Counted from the first letter of the stretch, positions 27,530 through 36,408 are shown. The stretch is DNA of 64,000 bases from Sphaerochaeta sp032144095 (GCF_032144095.1 NZ_JAVSNJ010000002.1:310001-374000); one strand, 5' to 3'. Program-made: numbers and translations. The notes: a model not told the origin generated them from the sequence alone.

Positions 27530-29328
27530 TAGAGGAACTACTATCCAACCTCCCCGACCGCATCGGGTCTTTCTCTCCCTTCCCTGCTGCATCGCAGAGG
27601 CAACGGTGGCAAGCCTTGTCGGAAAGAGCAAGACAGAGGATCCTGGCAACCGCTGGGCGGAGTGCCAACCAGAGCTACCCCTTCCTTTCGGCATCGGCAT
27701 ATATGGAGTTCTCGAAAAGTGGGAACAGGACCCAGTTCGAGGCCCTGTATTTTGAGAAGCGGAGGAAACTCAATGCCGCGGTATTGGCAGAGTGCATTAC
27801 AGGCGACGGCAGTCGCCTAGGCGAGATCATCGATGGAATCTATTCGATCTGTGAAGAGAGTGGGTGGCAGCTTCCTGCACACAACAGCTATGTCCGGGAC
27901 ACTCCCCAAGAGTTGCTCCCTGACCCCACAAGGCCGGTTCTCGACCTGTTCGCCTGCGAGACTGGGGCCCTGCTTGCTACGCTCAGAACGTTGTTGAAAG
28001 CCGAGCTGGATGGTATTTCCCCCTTGATAGTCCAAAGGATCGACGAGAGCATAGGGCAGAGGATCATCACACCCTACCTTACCTCACACTTCTGGTGGAT
28101 GGGGAATGGGGATGAGCCGATGTGCAACTGGACACCCTGGTGTACCCAGAATGTCCTGATCGCCCTACTCTGCCTGCCCACCGACCAATCCATAAGGAAG
28201 CAGGGGATAGCACAGGCGGCCTACAGCCTTGACTGTTTTCTGAAGGATTACGGTGAGGATGGGAGTTGCAATGAAGGTGCCCAGTACTATCGCCATGCTG
28301 CCCTCTGTCTGTTTGGGTCGCTGGAAATACTGAACACGGTTACCGACAATGCTTTTGTGCAACTCTACCAGGAGAGCAAGATCCGCAATATGGCTACCTT
28401 TATCATGAAGGTCCATGCCCAGGGTCCCTACTCCCTCAATTTTGGCGACTGCTCCCCATTGGCCGGGCTTTGCACTGCAAGGGAATACCTCTTTGCCAAA
28501 CGGATCGCCGACAAGTCTTTCCAGAACTTTGCCCTCTGCCAGTACCATCTGGAGGAAGCTGAAAAGCGGGACCTCCCACAGGAAATAAACCTGGCCTACC
28601 GCCTGCTCTCATTGTTCCTGGAAATAGAGATGGAAGAGTCCCAACCAGAACCTCCCAAAGAGGGGGATTGCTACTTTCCCAGTACAGGCCTGTTGGTCAG
28701 CCGGGACACCACCTACGTAGTGGCTGTCAAGGCAGGGGGCAACGGGGAAAGCCACAACCACAACGATACCGGAAGCATCACCGTGTACAAGGATGGCAAA
28801 CCGTTGCTCATCGATGTGGGGGTGGAAAGCTATGCAAGGAAGACCTTCTCCCCTGAGCGGTATGAGATCTGGACCATGCAATCGGCCTATCATAACGTAA
28901 CCAATTTCCCTCCCTACATGCAGGGTGCAGGAGAAGAGTTCTGTGCAACAGAGACAGATGTCCAGATGGAAAGGAACCCTTCAATTAGGATGGAACTGAA
29001 GGGTGCATATCCACGAGAAGCCAAGATTCACACCTATACCCGCAAGGTTATCCATAGGAAGCATGTATGCATCGAGGTCACCGACACTGTCGAGTCCACC
29101 TCGTTGCCTACCCTCACCCTCATGAGTGTCGAGCTTCCTTCTGTCGAAGACAACACCATCTTCCTGGGAGAGCTGGGAACCATACAGATAGGGGCAAACT
29201 CAAATCCCCTGGACATCACCATAGAAGAGATCCCCATTACCGATGCAAGGCTATCCCTGGCTTGGCCAGAGAGGATCTACAGGATCCTGATAAGGTATAG
29301 GGACCGTATTTCATTGCAGATAAGGTAG
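27526..29328 (+). CDS. Heparinase II/III-family polysaccharide lyase, locus arm 2
   Basis: 600 residues. Toroid domain about 1-370 (GNGDEPMCNWTPWCTQNVL, NEGAQYYRHAALCLFGSLE) and a beta-sandwich starting VVAVKAGGNGESHNHNDTG near residue 405, continuing GKPLLIDVGVESYARKTFS and MQSAYHNVTNFPP. These are the conserved heparinase II/III-like stretches (HNHND, D-x-G, HN). No signal peptide, so cytoplasmic. It is unlike the lyase at 17599-19596 in detail, so the two probably cut different linkages of the same polymer. The ATG overlaps the regulator stop by four bases (GGGAGAAGCG as ribosome site), which ties its expression to the two-component system. Confidence 0.88.
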   Translation: MIEELLSNLPDRIGSFSPFPAASQRQRWQALSERARQRILATAGRSANQSYPFLSASAYMEFSKSGNRTQFEALYFEKRRKLNAAVLAECITGDGSRLGEIIDGIYSICEESGWQLPAHNSYVRDTPQELLPDPTRPVLDLFACETGALLATLRTLLKAELDGISPLIVQRIDESIGQRIITPYLTSHFWWMGNGDEPMCNWTPWCTQNVLIALLCLPTDQSIRKQGIAQAAYSLDCFLKDYGEDGSCNEGAQYYRHAALCLFGSLEILNTVTDNAFVQLYQESKIRNMATFIMKVHAQGPYSLNFGDCSPLAGLCTAREYLFAKRIADKSFQNFALCQYHLEEAEKRDLPQEINLAYRLLSLFLEIEMEESQPEPPKEGDCYFPSTGLLVSRDTTYVVAVKAGGNGESHNHNDTGSITVYKDGKPLLIDVGVESYARKTFSPERYEIWTMQSAYHNVTNFPPYMQGAGEEFCATETDVQMERNPSIRMELKGAYPREAKIHTYTRKVIHRKHVCIEVTDTVESTSLPTLTLMSVELPSVEDNTIFLGELGTIQIGANSNPLDITIEEIPITDARLSLAWPERIYRILIRYRDRISLQIR

Positions 29329-29721
29329 GGAGAGCTATAGGGCAATACAGGAAATATTATGAAGGAACCCTGTAAAGTTCTAACGGGATTCACCATATCA
29401 CTGTAAATGTATTGCTGAGTCAGTTTTTCATTGCCTTCAATTGCTTTCAAGACAAGTATTGCACTCTCAGAAAGTTCATTTACCCCGCCACTTATCCCGC
29501 CATTTATCCCGCCATGATGTGTCTCCATAAGGAGACTGAGATACTGAGAAAGTGTCTCATAAATGGCTACTGTTCCTCTTAAAGGTGTAAACCAGGAAGG
29601 GATCATATCATAATCAATTGGCGATGTCGTGAAAGAAACTTGCCTGACTACTGGTGGAAAAATTTGACCAGACGCATACACCATTGGTCGAATCCTTTTC
29701 CCCACCCTACCCCATTCCCTT
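29329..29721 (-). pseudogene. Remnant of an AlbA_2/RecG-like DNA-binding regulator gene (C-terminal region)
   Basis: No intact gene fits this 393-base gap. Read on the minus strand from 29720, one frame gives GRVGKRIRPMVYASGQIFPP, then ETHHGGINGGISGGVNELSES and AILVLKAIEGNEKLTQ. Runs of GGI/VN before a winged helix are typical of the C-terminus of 'ATP-binding / AlbA_2, RecG-like' proteins, but the start, the AlbA_2 domain and the rest of the winged helix are missing and similarity fades after about 29400. It seems to be a decayed 3' fragment. It may also serve as the 3' spacer of the hydrogenase operon. Confidence 0.5.
29480..29515. repeat. Three 12-base tandem repeats
   Basis: Units TTACCCCGCCAC, TTATCCCGCCAT, TTATCCCGCCAT lie head to tail. 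On the minus strand they encode the GGI/GGV-N-x repeat of the decayed RecG-like fragment, so they are coding repeats in origin rather than a regulatory array. Confidence 0.75.
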
Positions 29722-31512
29722 TTAATGCTCAAACACCTTGTACTGCCCCCTCTTGGTATAGGTGGTGTGTAGAAGATGGTGGCTCTTCTCACCCAACGGC
29801 TCGATGAGGAAATTCTTGTAGAGGGCAAGTACCTCACTGTTCTCATGGGATTTGCGCACTTCAAGATTCCTGTCCTCAAGGTAGATGGACTCAGCTCTCT
29901 TCTTGCGGATCTCGGCATTGGTGGGGATGGGTTGGCCTCCACCACCCAGGCAACCTCCAGGGCAGCTCATTACCTCAATGAAGGCGTAGGGGGACTCCTT
30001 GCGAGAGATCTGGTCCATAAGGATACGTGCATTTCCTAGGGTGTGGGCTACGGCAACCTTCAGGGGCATGTCGTTGATCATGACCGTTGCCTCCTTGATG
30101 CCATCCATCCCCCTGACCTGTGCAAACTCCACCGAAGGAAGGGTCTCTTTCGTCAGCACCTCATAGGCTGTACGCAAGGCAGCCTCCATCACCCCTCCGG
30201 TTGCCCCAAAGATGACAGCAGCCCCAGTGGAGATGCCCAGAGGGTTGTCGAACGCCTCATCAGGAAGTGAGGCAAACTGGATGCCTACACGGCGGAACAT
30301 GGAAGCAAGCTCCCGTGTGGTGAGGGCGTAGTCGACATCGGCGAACCGATCCCTTTCCTCAAGGTGCATCTCTTCTTTCCAGTAATCGAAGGCACCGTCC
30401 ATCTCGCTCCTGCCTGCCTCATACTTCTTTGCCGTACAAGGCATGATGGAGACAACCCGGATGTTCCTGGGATCGAGGCCGGCCTGCTTTGCATAGTAGG
30501 TCTTGGCTATCGCACCAAACATCTGTTGGGGCGACTTGCAGGTTGAGAGGTTATCCAGCTGTTCAGGATAGAAATGCTCGATGAACTTGATCCACCCCGG
30601 GGAACAGGAGGTTATCATGGGAAGCGTCCCACCCTCCACGATCCGCCTGATAAGTTCATGACCCTCCTCCATGATGGTAAGGTCAGCAGCAAACTGGGTG
30701 TCGAACACCTTGTCAAATCCAAGCCGTCTGAGCCCTGCTACCATCTGCCCGGTTACCAAGGCACCCCAAGGCATGCCCATCGCCTCCCCTATGCCTACTC
30801 TTATGGCAGGGGCGGTCTGGACGATGGTGGTAAGATTCGGGTCGGAGAGGGCCCTGAAGACCTCCTCGATGTTCGACCGTTCAGTTATGGCTCCGGTAGG
30901 GCATACCAGTGAACACTGGCCACAGTTCGTACAGACCGAACTGCCTAGCCCCCTGTCCAGGAAGGTTGCAACCTTGCTGCCCAACCCCCTGCCGACAATA
31001 TCAATGGCATGGACACTCTGCGTTTGTGAGCAGACCTCCACACAACGGTTACAGAGGATACACTTGTTCGGGTCCCTCACTAGCGATGAAGAGGACCAGT
31101 CCAGGGGAATCAGTCGCGCTCTTGTACGCTGGAACCTGCTTTCCCTCACCCCAAGCTGTTGGGCGAGGCTCTGCAGCTCACAGTTGAGGTTCCTTTCACA
31201 GGTAAGGCATTCCAAAGGGTGGTTTGCCAAGATCAGCTCGAGGTTCAGTTTTCTCGATGCCCTAATCCTCTCACTGTTGGTCTGTACCTCCATCCCTGCA
31301 AGGGCCTGGGACATACAGGAGCGTACCAGGCGCTTGGAGTTCTTCACCTCCACAGCACAGATACCACACGAACCATGGGAAGAGACTCCATCCAGATGGC
31401 AGAGGGTGGGAACCTTGATGCCCACCTGGAGGCAAGCATCAAGGATGGTTGTCCCTCTTTCGACGCTCACACTCTGTCCATCAATAGTGAGCTGTATCAT
31501 CTCCTTAGCCAT
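29722..31512 (-). CDS. hydA: [FeFe] hydrogenase catalytic subunit
   Basis: 596 residues. In order: an N-terminal [2Fe-2S] ferredoxin domain (Cys in CHLDGVSSHGSCGICAVEV), the His-Cys3 cluster site (HPLECLTCERNLNC), two [4Fe-4S] sites (CILCNRCVEVC, CTNCGQCSLVCPTGAI), and the H-cluster motifs L1 TSCSPGWIKFIEHFYPE (near 304), L2 MPCTAKKYEA (near 357) and L3 EVMSCPGGCLGGGGQP (near 517), then a small-subunit tail. This is the group A bifurcating-type layout. AAGGAGGTAGCAC precedes the ATG, which overlaps the end of the preceding gene by 8 bases. With the other two subunits it should make hydrogen from NADH and reduced ferredoxin, or the reverse. Maturation genes hydEFG are not in the window. Confidence 0.95.
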   Translation of the reverse strand: MAKEMIQLTIDGQSVSVERGTTILDACLQVGIKVPTLCHLDGVSSHGSCGICAVEVKNSKRLVRSCMSQALAGMEVQTNSERIRASRKLNLELILANHPLECLTCERNLNCELQSLAQQLGVRESRFQRTRARLIPLDWSSSSLVRDPNKCILCNRCVEVCSQTQSVHAIDIVGRGLGSKVATFLDRGLGSSVCTNCGQCSLVCPTGAITERSNIEEVFRALSDPNLTTIVQTAPAIRVGIGEAMGMPWGALVTGQMVAGLRRLGFDKVFDTQFAADLTIMEEGHELIRRIVEGGTLPMITSCSPGWIKFIEHFYPEQLDNLSTCKSPQQMFGAIAKTYYAKQAGLDPRNIRVVSIMPCTAKKYEAGRSEMDGAFDYWKEEMHLEERDRFADVDYALTTRELASMFRRVGIQFASLPDEAFDNPLGISTGAAVIFGATGGVMEAALRTAYEVLTKETLPSVEFAQVRGMDGIKEATVMINDMPLKVAVAHTLGNARILMDQISRKESPYAFIEVMSCPGGCLGGGGQPIPTNAEIRKKRAESIYLEDRNLEVRKSHENSEVLALYKNFLIEPLGEKSHHLLHTTYTKRGQYKVFEH

Positions 31513-34500
31513 GTGCTACCTCCTTGGTCTCCGTGTAGCGGATATCACAACGCAGACACCGGGAAGCCTCCAGACGTGCCTGTTCCCCCAAATACCCACG
31601 GTTCACCTCGGCAAAGTTACCTTTCCTCTCGGTGATTTTCAGATGTCTGGGTGCGATGCTCCTGCCTGCCGGTGTCTCTAGCGGAGGTTCATTGCTGTAG
31701 GAGAAGCTGGCAAACAGGGAGGAGAACCTCCTCTTGCCTGTCAGGTCGAAGTCAATGACCTGGGAGGCATCCTTTGCATACCCCATCGCCTCTGCTGCTG
31801 TTGACGGTCCTGTTACCAGATCACCTATTGCATAGACCTTCTCAAGGTTGGTCTTGTAGGAGTAGCGCTCGATACAGGCATTTTCATGCGAATCGGTGGC
31901 AATGCCTTCACGGACAAGCAGACCCGTATCGACCTGCTCCCCTATCGCCACGATTACCGTATCACAGGGGATGCGCCTGGTATTGCCACTTTCCTGGGGC
32001 CTACGCCTGCCGGAAAGGTCATAGGAACCCGCTCGCATCTCCATGACCTCAAAGGCCTGGACTGCATGCCCTTCATCACCTATCACCTGGATGGGGGCGC
32101 TCATGAAGGAGAACACTACCCCTTCCTTGATGGCCTCATCGATCTCGCTCTTGTTCGCAGGCATGTCTTCCTTGGCCCTACGGTAGGCTACGGTTACTTC
32201 ACAACCCCGTCTCCAGAGGGTACGGGCAGCATCGATGGCTACGTTCCCGCCGCCAACGATGACAACCCTCTTGCCAATGGCCACGGGTTGCTCCTTCTCC
32301 AGCCTTTCCAGCAGATCGGTTCCCTGCAACACCCCTTCCAGCTCGATGCCAGGGATGTCCAGCTCCATATGTCGGTATGCCCCAATGGCCAGGATTACCG
32401 CAGAGTTCTCCCTCTGCAACTCTTTCAGGCTGAGGGTTTTTCCCAACTCCCTATTGAACACGAACTTCACCCCAAGTTCATCGAAGAGTTCCAGCTCCTT
32501 GTCCAGGACCTCCTTGGGCAGGCGGTAGGAAGGGATGCCATAGCGAAGGACTCCCCCAGCCTTCTCATTGGAGTCATACACCGTCACCTGATGGCCCAGC
32601 CTTACCAGGTAAAAGGCAGCTGCCAATCCTGCCGGGCCGGCTCCAACGATGGCGATCGAGTTGCCGGTTGCTAAAAGCATGGTATCGACGAGCTTCTGGT
32701 AGATGGCGCTCTCCCGCCCGATCGTATACATGGTATCGGCCAGGTAGCGGTGGATCTCCCCCTGGTGGACTGGCTCGTCGATGGAGTCACGACGGCAACG
32801 CATCTGGCAGTGGAAGTGACAGATCCTTCCGATGGTACCCGGCAGTGGGTTGTCCTGGATGGTAGAGGCAAAGGCCTCTTCCAGCCGGTTCTCCTTCAAA
32901 AGCTGCAGGTATGCAGGTATGTCCATATGCATCGGACAGGAGTTCGAACAGAGGGCTGTGATAAGCTCTTCACAGGTTCCACTGGCGCAGTGGTTGCGTT
33001 GGATGTGGTCCTCGTACTCGTCCTTGAAGTACCTGAGGGTAGTCAGGACCGGGTTTGGTGCTGACTGACCAAGGCCGCAAACTGCGGTGTCGCAGATATT
33101 CAGTCCCAGTTCCTCCATCTTGGTGAGGTCGCTCTCCTTTCCCCTGCCTTGGACGATGCCATTGAGCAGGGCCAGTTCCTGGGCAAGGCCCTCCCTACAG
33201 GGAACACACTTGCCGCAGGACTCCTTGTGGGTAAACTCGATGAAGTAACGGGCGACATCGACCATACAGTTGTCCTGGTCCATGACGACCATGCCCCCCG
33301 AACCCATGATGGCTCCCAGGCTTTGCAGGGATTCGTAGTCGATGGGGGTATCGAATTTCGAGGCGGGGATGCATCCCCCGGAAGGGCCTCCCGACTGAAC
33401 CGCCTTGATCTTCTTGTTGGGCGATGACGATCCTCCACCCACCTCGTAGATGAGGGTGGAGAGGCTCTCCCCCAGAGGCAGTTCCACAAGGCCGGTATTC
33501 TTTACCTTGCCGACCAGGGAGAACACTTTCGTCCCTGGGCTGCCTACTGTGCCACTCTGGCGGAACCAGGAGCTTCCCATGGCGATGATGGCAGGGACAT
33601 TGCACCAGGTCTCCAGGTTGTTGATGGTTGTAGGATAGCCAAGGTACCCCTTCTGGGCGGGGAATGGGGGTTTCATGGTGGGTCTTCCTGCCTTGCCTTC
33701 CATCGAGGCGATGAGGGCTGTCTCCTCCCCGCATACAAAGGCTCCGGCCCCTTCCACGATTTCAATGTCAAACTGAAAGAGGGTATTGGGTATCTGCTTA
33801 CCCAGCAACCCGATGGCCCTTGCTTGCTTGACGGCAAGCTTCAGCCGCTCTACCGCCAGGGGATATTCGGCCCGTACGTAGACGATGCCTTCGGAGGTAT
33901 GCATGGCATAGGCTCCTATAAGCATCCCCTCTATGAGCATATGGGGGTCGCTTTCCATCTCGTTGCGGTTCATGTAGGCCCCGGGGTCCCCTTCATCAGC
34001 GTTGCAGATGATGAACTTCCTCTCAGCTTCGTTCTTGTTCATCAGCTCCCATTTCAGGCCGGTGGGAAAGCCTGCCCCACCGCGGCCACGGAGCTTGGAG
34101 TTCTTCACCTCCTGGAGGACTTCATCCCTGTCCATCTCCCACACGGCCTTGAAGAAGGCCGAGTAGCCGCCGACTGCAAGGTACTCCTCGATGGAGGTTG
34201 GGTCGATGAGGCCGGCGTGGCGCAGGACAATCTTCTTCTGGGGACGGAAATAGGAGATGGCATTCCACTCGGGGATCTCCTCAAAACCGCTTCCGAAGGT
34301 TGCAGATGCTCCTAGGTAGTCCCATTCCGATATTTTGCAGAGCACACGGTCCTTGGGAAACAAGCCGTTCTCTAGTGAGGCAAAAATCCAAGGGAGGTCC
34401 TCGATCTGGACCTTGTCCAGAATGAGCAAGGGTTTGCCCGGGATGTGGATATTGACCAAAGGTTCATTGGCACAGAAGCCGAAGCATCCGACACTGCGGA

Positions 34501-34666
34501 CCTGGATAGGCAGCTGTTTGGAAGCGACCTCTTCCTTGATGGCCTTCAACAACTCCCCTGCCCCATTGCCCAGGCCACAGGTACCAACACCTACTGCAAT
34601 GTCAACACAACCTGGGTTGAGCAGAAGCTCCCCTTTGGCCCTCAGTTCTTCTATATGATTTTTCAT
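31505..34666 (-). CDS. hydB: Hydrogenase NADH-binding subunit: NuoF/HydB-like fused to GltD/NfnB-like flavoprotein
   Basis: 1053 residues. Residues 1-110: thioredoxin-like [2Fe-2S] domain (VGTCGLGNG, VGCFGFCANEP). About 130-560: NuoF core with GRGGAGFPTGLKWEL and NADEGDPGAYMNRNEMESDP (FMN/NADH), GYPTTINNLETWCNVP, SLBB region and the ESCGKCVPCREG...CDTAVCGLG iron-sulfur site. About 560-1053: in place of the usual HydB ferredoxin tail, a complete glutamate-synthase-small-subunit-like module with an N-terminal cysteine cluster (CSNSCPMHMDIPAYL, CHFHCQMRCRR), an FAD site (IVGAGPAGLAAAFYL near 675) and an NAD(P) site (IVGGGNVAIDAARTL near 801). The ATG overlaps the hydC stop by four bases. The extra flavin suggests a second pyridine-nucleotide site, possibly for NADPH. 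Confidence 0.9.
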   Translation of the reverse strand: MKNHIEELRAKGELLLNPGCVDIAVGVGTCGLGNGAGELLKAIKEEVASKQLPIQVRSVGCFGFCANEPLVNIHIPGKPLLILDKVQIEDLPWIFASLENGLFPKDRVLCKISEWDYLGASATFGSGFEEIPEWNAISYFRPQKKIVLRHAGLIDPTSIEEYLAVGGYSAFFKAVWEMDRDEVLQEVKNSKLRGRGGAGFPTGLKWELMNKNEAERKFIICNADEGDPGAYMNRNEMESDPHMLIEGMLIGAYAMHTSEGIVYVRAEYPLAVERLKLAVKQARAIGLLGKQIPNTLFQFDIEIVEGAGAFVCGEETALIASMEGKAGRPTMKPPFPAQKGYLGYPTTINNLETWCNVPAIIAMGSSWFRQSGTVGSPGTKVFSLVGKVKNTGLVELPLGESLSTLIYEVGGGSSSPNKKIKAVQSGGPSGGCIPASKFDTPIDYESLQSLGAIMGSGGMVVMDQDNCMVDVARYFIEFTHKESCGKCVPCREGLAQELALLNGIVQGRGKESDLTKMEELGLNICDTAVCGLGQSAPNPVLTTLRYFKDEYEDHIQRNHCASGTCEELITALCSNSCPMHMDIPAYLQLLKENRLEEAFASTIQDNPLPGTIGRICHFHCQMRCRRDSIDEPVHQGEIHRYLADTMYTIGRESAIYQKLVDTMLLATGNSIAIVGAGPAGLAAAFYLVRLGHQVTVYDSNEKAGGVLRYGIPSYRLPKEVLDKELELFDELGVKFVFNRELGKTLSLKELQRENSAVILAIGAYRHMELDIPGIELEGVLQGTDLLERLEKEQPVAIGKRVVIVGGGNVAIDAARTLWRRGCEVTVAYRRAKEDMPANKSEIDEAIKEGVVFSFMSAPIQVIGDEGHAVQAFEVMEMRAGSYDLSGRRRPQESGNTRRIPCDTVIVAIGEQVDTGLLVREGIATDSHENACIERYSYKTNLEKVYAIGDLVTGPSTAAEAMGYAKDASQVIDFDLTGKRRFSSLFASFSYSNEPPLETPAGRSIAPRHLKITERKGNFAEVNRGYLGEQARLEASRCLRCDIRYTETKEVAHG

Positions 34667-35151
34667 GCTTTTTCCCTCTTTGCCATCAGCTGTTTGAGTA
34701 GCGAGGCAAGCTTGTCGCTGGTCATCCTGCTGTAGATGACCTCATCGACAGCAATGACAGGGGCAAGGGCACACTGGCCAAAGCAGGCAACCGTGCGAAC
34801 GGTAAAGCGCATATCGGAGGTGGTAAAATAGGATTCCTCCCCCCCTTCATGCAGGTCCAGCATCGCCATTACATCATCAAGCAGAGGCTTCGATCCTCGA
34901 GTATGGCAGGCAGTCCCCCGGCAGACGGTTATGGTGTGCTCCCCTTGGGGCTTGAGGTTGAAGAAGGAGAAGAATGACACCACAGAGTAGACTTGGGAGA
35001 GAGGGACCTCCATCTGTTGTGCTATGTAGAGCAGTGCTTGCTCATTGAGGTAGGTGTGATCAGTTTTGCGTTGCACTTCCTCAAGAACCGAGAGAAGTGC
35101 GCCTGGCTTGCCTTTGTAGGTCGCTATGACTGAATCATAGAGATCATGCAT
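34663..35151 (-). CDS. hydC: Hydrogenase NuoE/HydC-like subunit
   Basis: 162 residues, thioredoxin-like [2Fe-2S] protein of the NuoE family. The four cluster Cys lie in TVCRGTACHTRGSK and VACFGQCALAPVIAVD; the N-terminal helical part (LLSVLEEVQRKTDHTYLNEQALLYIAQQ) is also typical. It is the first gene of the hydCBA operon and overlaps hydB by ATGA, implying fixed stoichiometry. It passes electrons between the flavin subunit and the catalytic subunit. GGAGGTCTCGTATGCATG region precedes the start. Confidence 0.94.
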   Translation of the reverse strand: MHDLYDSVIATYKGKPGALLSVLEEVQRKTDHTYLNEQALLYIAQQMEVPLSQVYSVVSFFSFFNLKPQGEHTITVCRGTACHTRGSKPLLDDVMAMLDLHEGGEESYFTTSDMRFTVRTVACFGQCALAPVIAVDEVIYSRMTSDKLASLLKQLMAKREKA

Positions 35152-35248
35152 ACGAGACCTCCTTTAAAAAACGAATAGACTAAAACCCGATATCTCTAGC
35201 TGTTGTTTGGACAGGGTTGTTCTTCTTTTTGTAAGGCTGGTCTACTAC

Positions 35249-35277
35249 ATAGTACGGGGTTATGTCTAACAATGCAA
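35249..35277 (-). promoter_or_regulatory. Possible promoter of the hydCBA operon
   Basis: Minus strand TTGCAT (35277-35272), 17-base spacer, TACTAT (35254-35249), about 100 bases before hydC. TACTAT recurs as -10 box at other genes in the window, but the -35 match is moderate. I looked for a Rex-type TTGTGA-N6-TCACAA operator and did not find one. Confidence 0.4.
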
Positions 35278-35388
35278 TTATTTTTTTCTTTCTTGTTAAG
35301 ACTTTAGGTTTTAAGCTCTCTTTGTTGTGACTACAAGAATATTAACTAGCATCAGGCAATTGGACAGGAACACAAAAAGACCTTGGAT

Positions 35389-35417
35389 TTGACAAAACCC
35401 TCAGCTTTCCGTATCTT
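35389..35417 (+). promoter_or_regulatory. Promoter of the YjbQ gene
   Basis: TTGACA (35389-35394), 17-base spacer, TATCTT (35412-35417). Transcription would start near 35424, leaving a leader of about a dozen bases that is almost only the AAGGAG ribosome site. Confidence 0.6.
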
Positions 35418-35435
35418 CTTGGAAAAGGAGAACCT

Positions 35436-35852
35436 ATGAAAACCTACAGAAAAGAGCTCTTCTTCAACATCCCCAAACGGAGGGGTTTGGTAAACATTAC
35501 CCAAGATGTAGCCCAAGCAATTTCAGAGAGCAAGGTGCAGGAGGGTCTGGTCCTGGTCAATGCCATGCATATTACTGCAAGCGTCTTCATCAACGATGAT
35601 GAGGCGGGCCTTCACCAGGATTATGAAACATGGCTTGAGAAGCTCGCACCAGAGAAGCCCTATGGCCAATACAAGCACAATGGGTACGAGGACAATGCTG
35701 ATGCACACCTCAAGAGAACCATCATGGGCAGAGAGGTTGTCTGTGCCATAACGGATGGCAAGCTCGACTTCGGCCCTTGGGAGCAGATCTTCTACTATGA
35801 ACTGGATGGGAAGAGGGAGAAACGAGCTTTGATCAAGATTATTGGTGAGTGA
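35436..35852 (+). CDS. YjbQ/UPF0047 family protein
   Basis: 138 residues, full length. Family signatures: NAMHITASVFINDDEAGLHQDYETWL, NADAHLKRTIMGREV and DFGPWEQIFYYELDGKREKRALIKI. The conserved His and Asp residues form a metal-like site; some relatives show weak thiamin-phosphate synthase activity, but the physiological role is not settled. Monocistronic with its own promoter. A broken second copy lies 420 bases downstream (36275-36408). Confidence 0.92.
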   Translation: MKTYRKELFFNIPKRRGLVNITQDVAQAISESKVQEGLVLVNAMHITASVFINDDEAGLHQDYETWLEKLAPEKPYGQYKHNGYEDNADAHLKRTIMGREVVCAITDGKLDFGPWEQIFYYELDGKREKRALIKIIGE

Positions 35853-35886
35853 TCAAGGGTGAGGAGCTTTTGGAATAATAATTGAA

Positions 35887-36084
35887 ATGAGCATCTACCT
35901 TTCTGTTCTTGGTTTGTTAAAGGATACTCCCTTCCAATTCCAACTGGAGGAGGATCTTGGATTACCTAGCGGGAAATACAGACGGGTTGTTTTCGCTAAA
36001 AGGTACAAGGCGGTCTTTTCTGTTTTTGAAAATAGAGTCTTTATTGATGCCATCATTGCTTGCAGACAATCAAAGGGAACATGA
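35887..36084 (+). pseudogene. ParE/RelE-like toxin fragment
   Basis: 65 codons. The part DLGLPSGKYRRVVFAKRYKAVFSVFENRVFIDAIIACRQ resembles the C-terminal two-thirds of ParE/RelE-type toxins (L-x2-G-x-RR-VV-KRY-VF then a final strand with R/Q). The first helices are missing, stops lie in frame just upstream, there is no good ribosome site and no antitoxin gene beside it. It is most likely a degraded toxin gene. A small intact protein cannot be ruled out. Confidence 0.4.
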
Positions 36085-36274
36085 CATACAGAAGAGTCTG
36101 CTGATAGTTTCCCTGAAATCGACATTCTCGTAACAACTGCAATACTAGCGCTATCAGTACTGTATTTTCGAGGCAGAAGCGACCATAGGAATTATACACG
36201 ATCTTTGTTGATCTTGTCGTACATATGTGACTGATGGATGCCCTGATATGTAGTTGTATTGGAGTAATCACTAA

Positions 36275-36408
36275 AAAGCTCTACGGCCAATACAAGCACA
36301 ACGGGTTTGAGAATAGCGCGGATGCACAGGTAAGACGGACCATTGTGGGCAGATCCTCTATTATGAACTGGATGGGAAGAGAGAAGCAGGCTTTGATCAA
36401 GAATATTG
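36275..36408 (+). pseudogene. Broken partial duplicate of the YjbQ gene
   Basis: Nucleotide match to 35646-35841 of the intact gene: CGGCCAATACAAGCACAA, GATGCACA, then a jump of about 55 bases, then CTATTATGAACTGGATGGGA and CTTTGATCAAGAATATTGA. The jump joins two GCAGA copies in the intact sequence, which points to slippage or short-repeat deletion, and it breaks the frame. No start or ribosome site remains. A relic of a tandem duplication. Confidence 0.75.

Noticed and set aside
29680..29700. TGGTCGAATCC, reminiscent of a tRNA T-arm
   Set aside because: No matching acceptor, D- or anticodon arms around it; it lies in the decayed gene.
29277..29945. 222-codon minus-strand frame across the end of hydA
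   Set aside because: The part from 29945 to 29722 is hydA read in the wrong frame. Only the section 29720 to about 29400 has RecG-like similarity, recorded as a gene remnant.
35300..35345. TTGTTGTGACTACAAG as a Rex operator for the hydrogenase operon
   Set aside because: Symmetry TTGT/ACAA has a 4-base centre and does not fit the Rex consensus spacing; it also lies upstream of the likely promoter.
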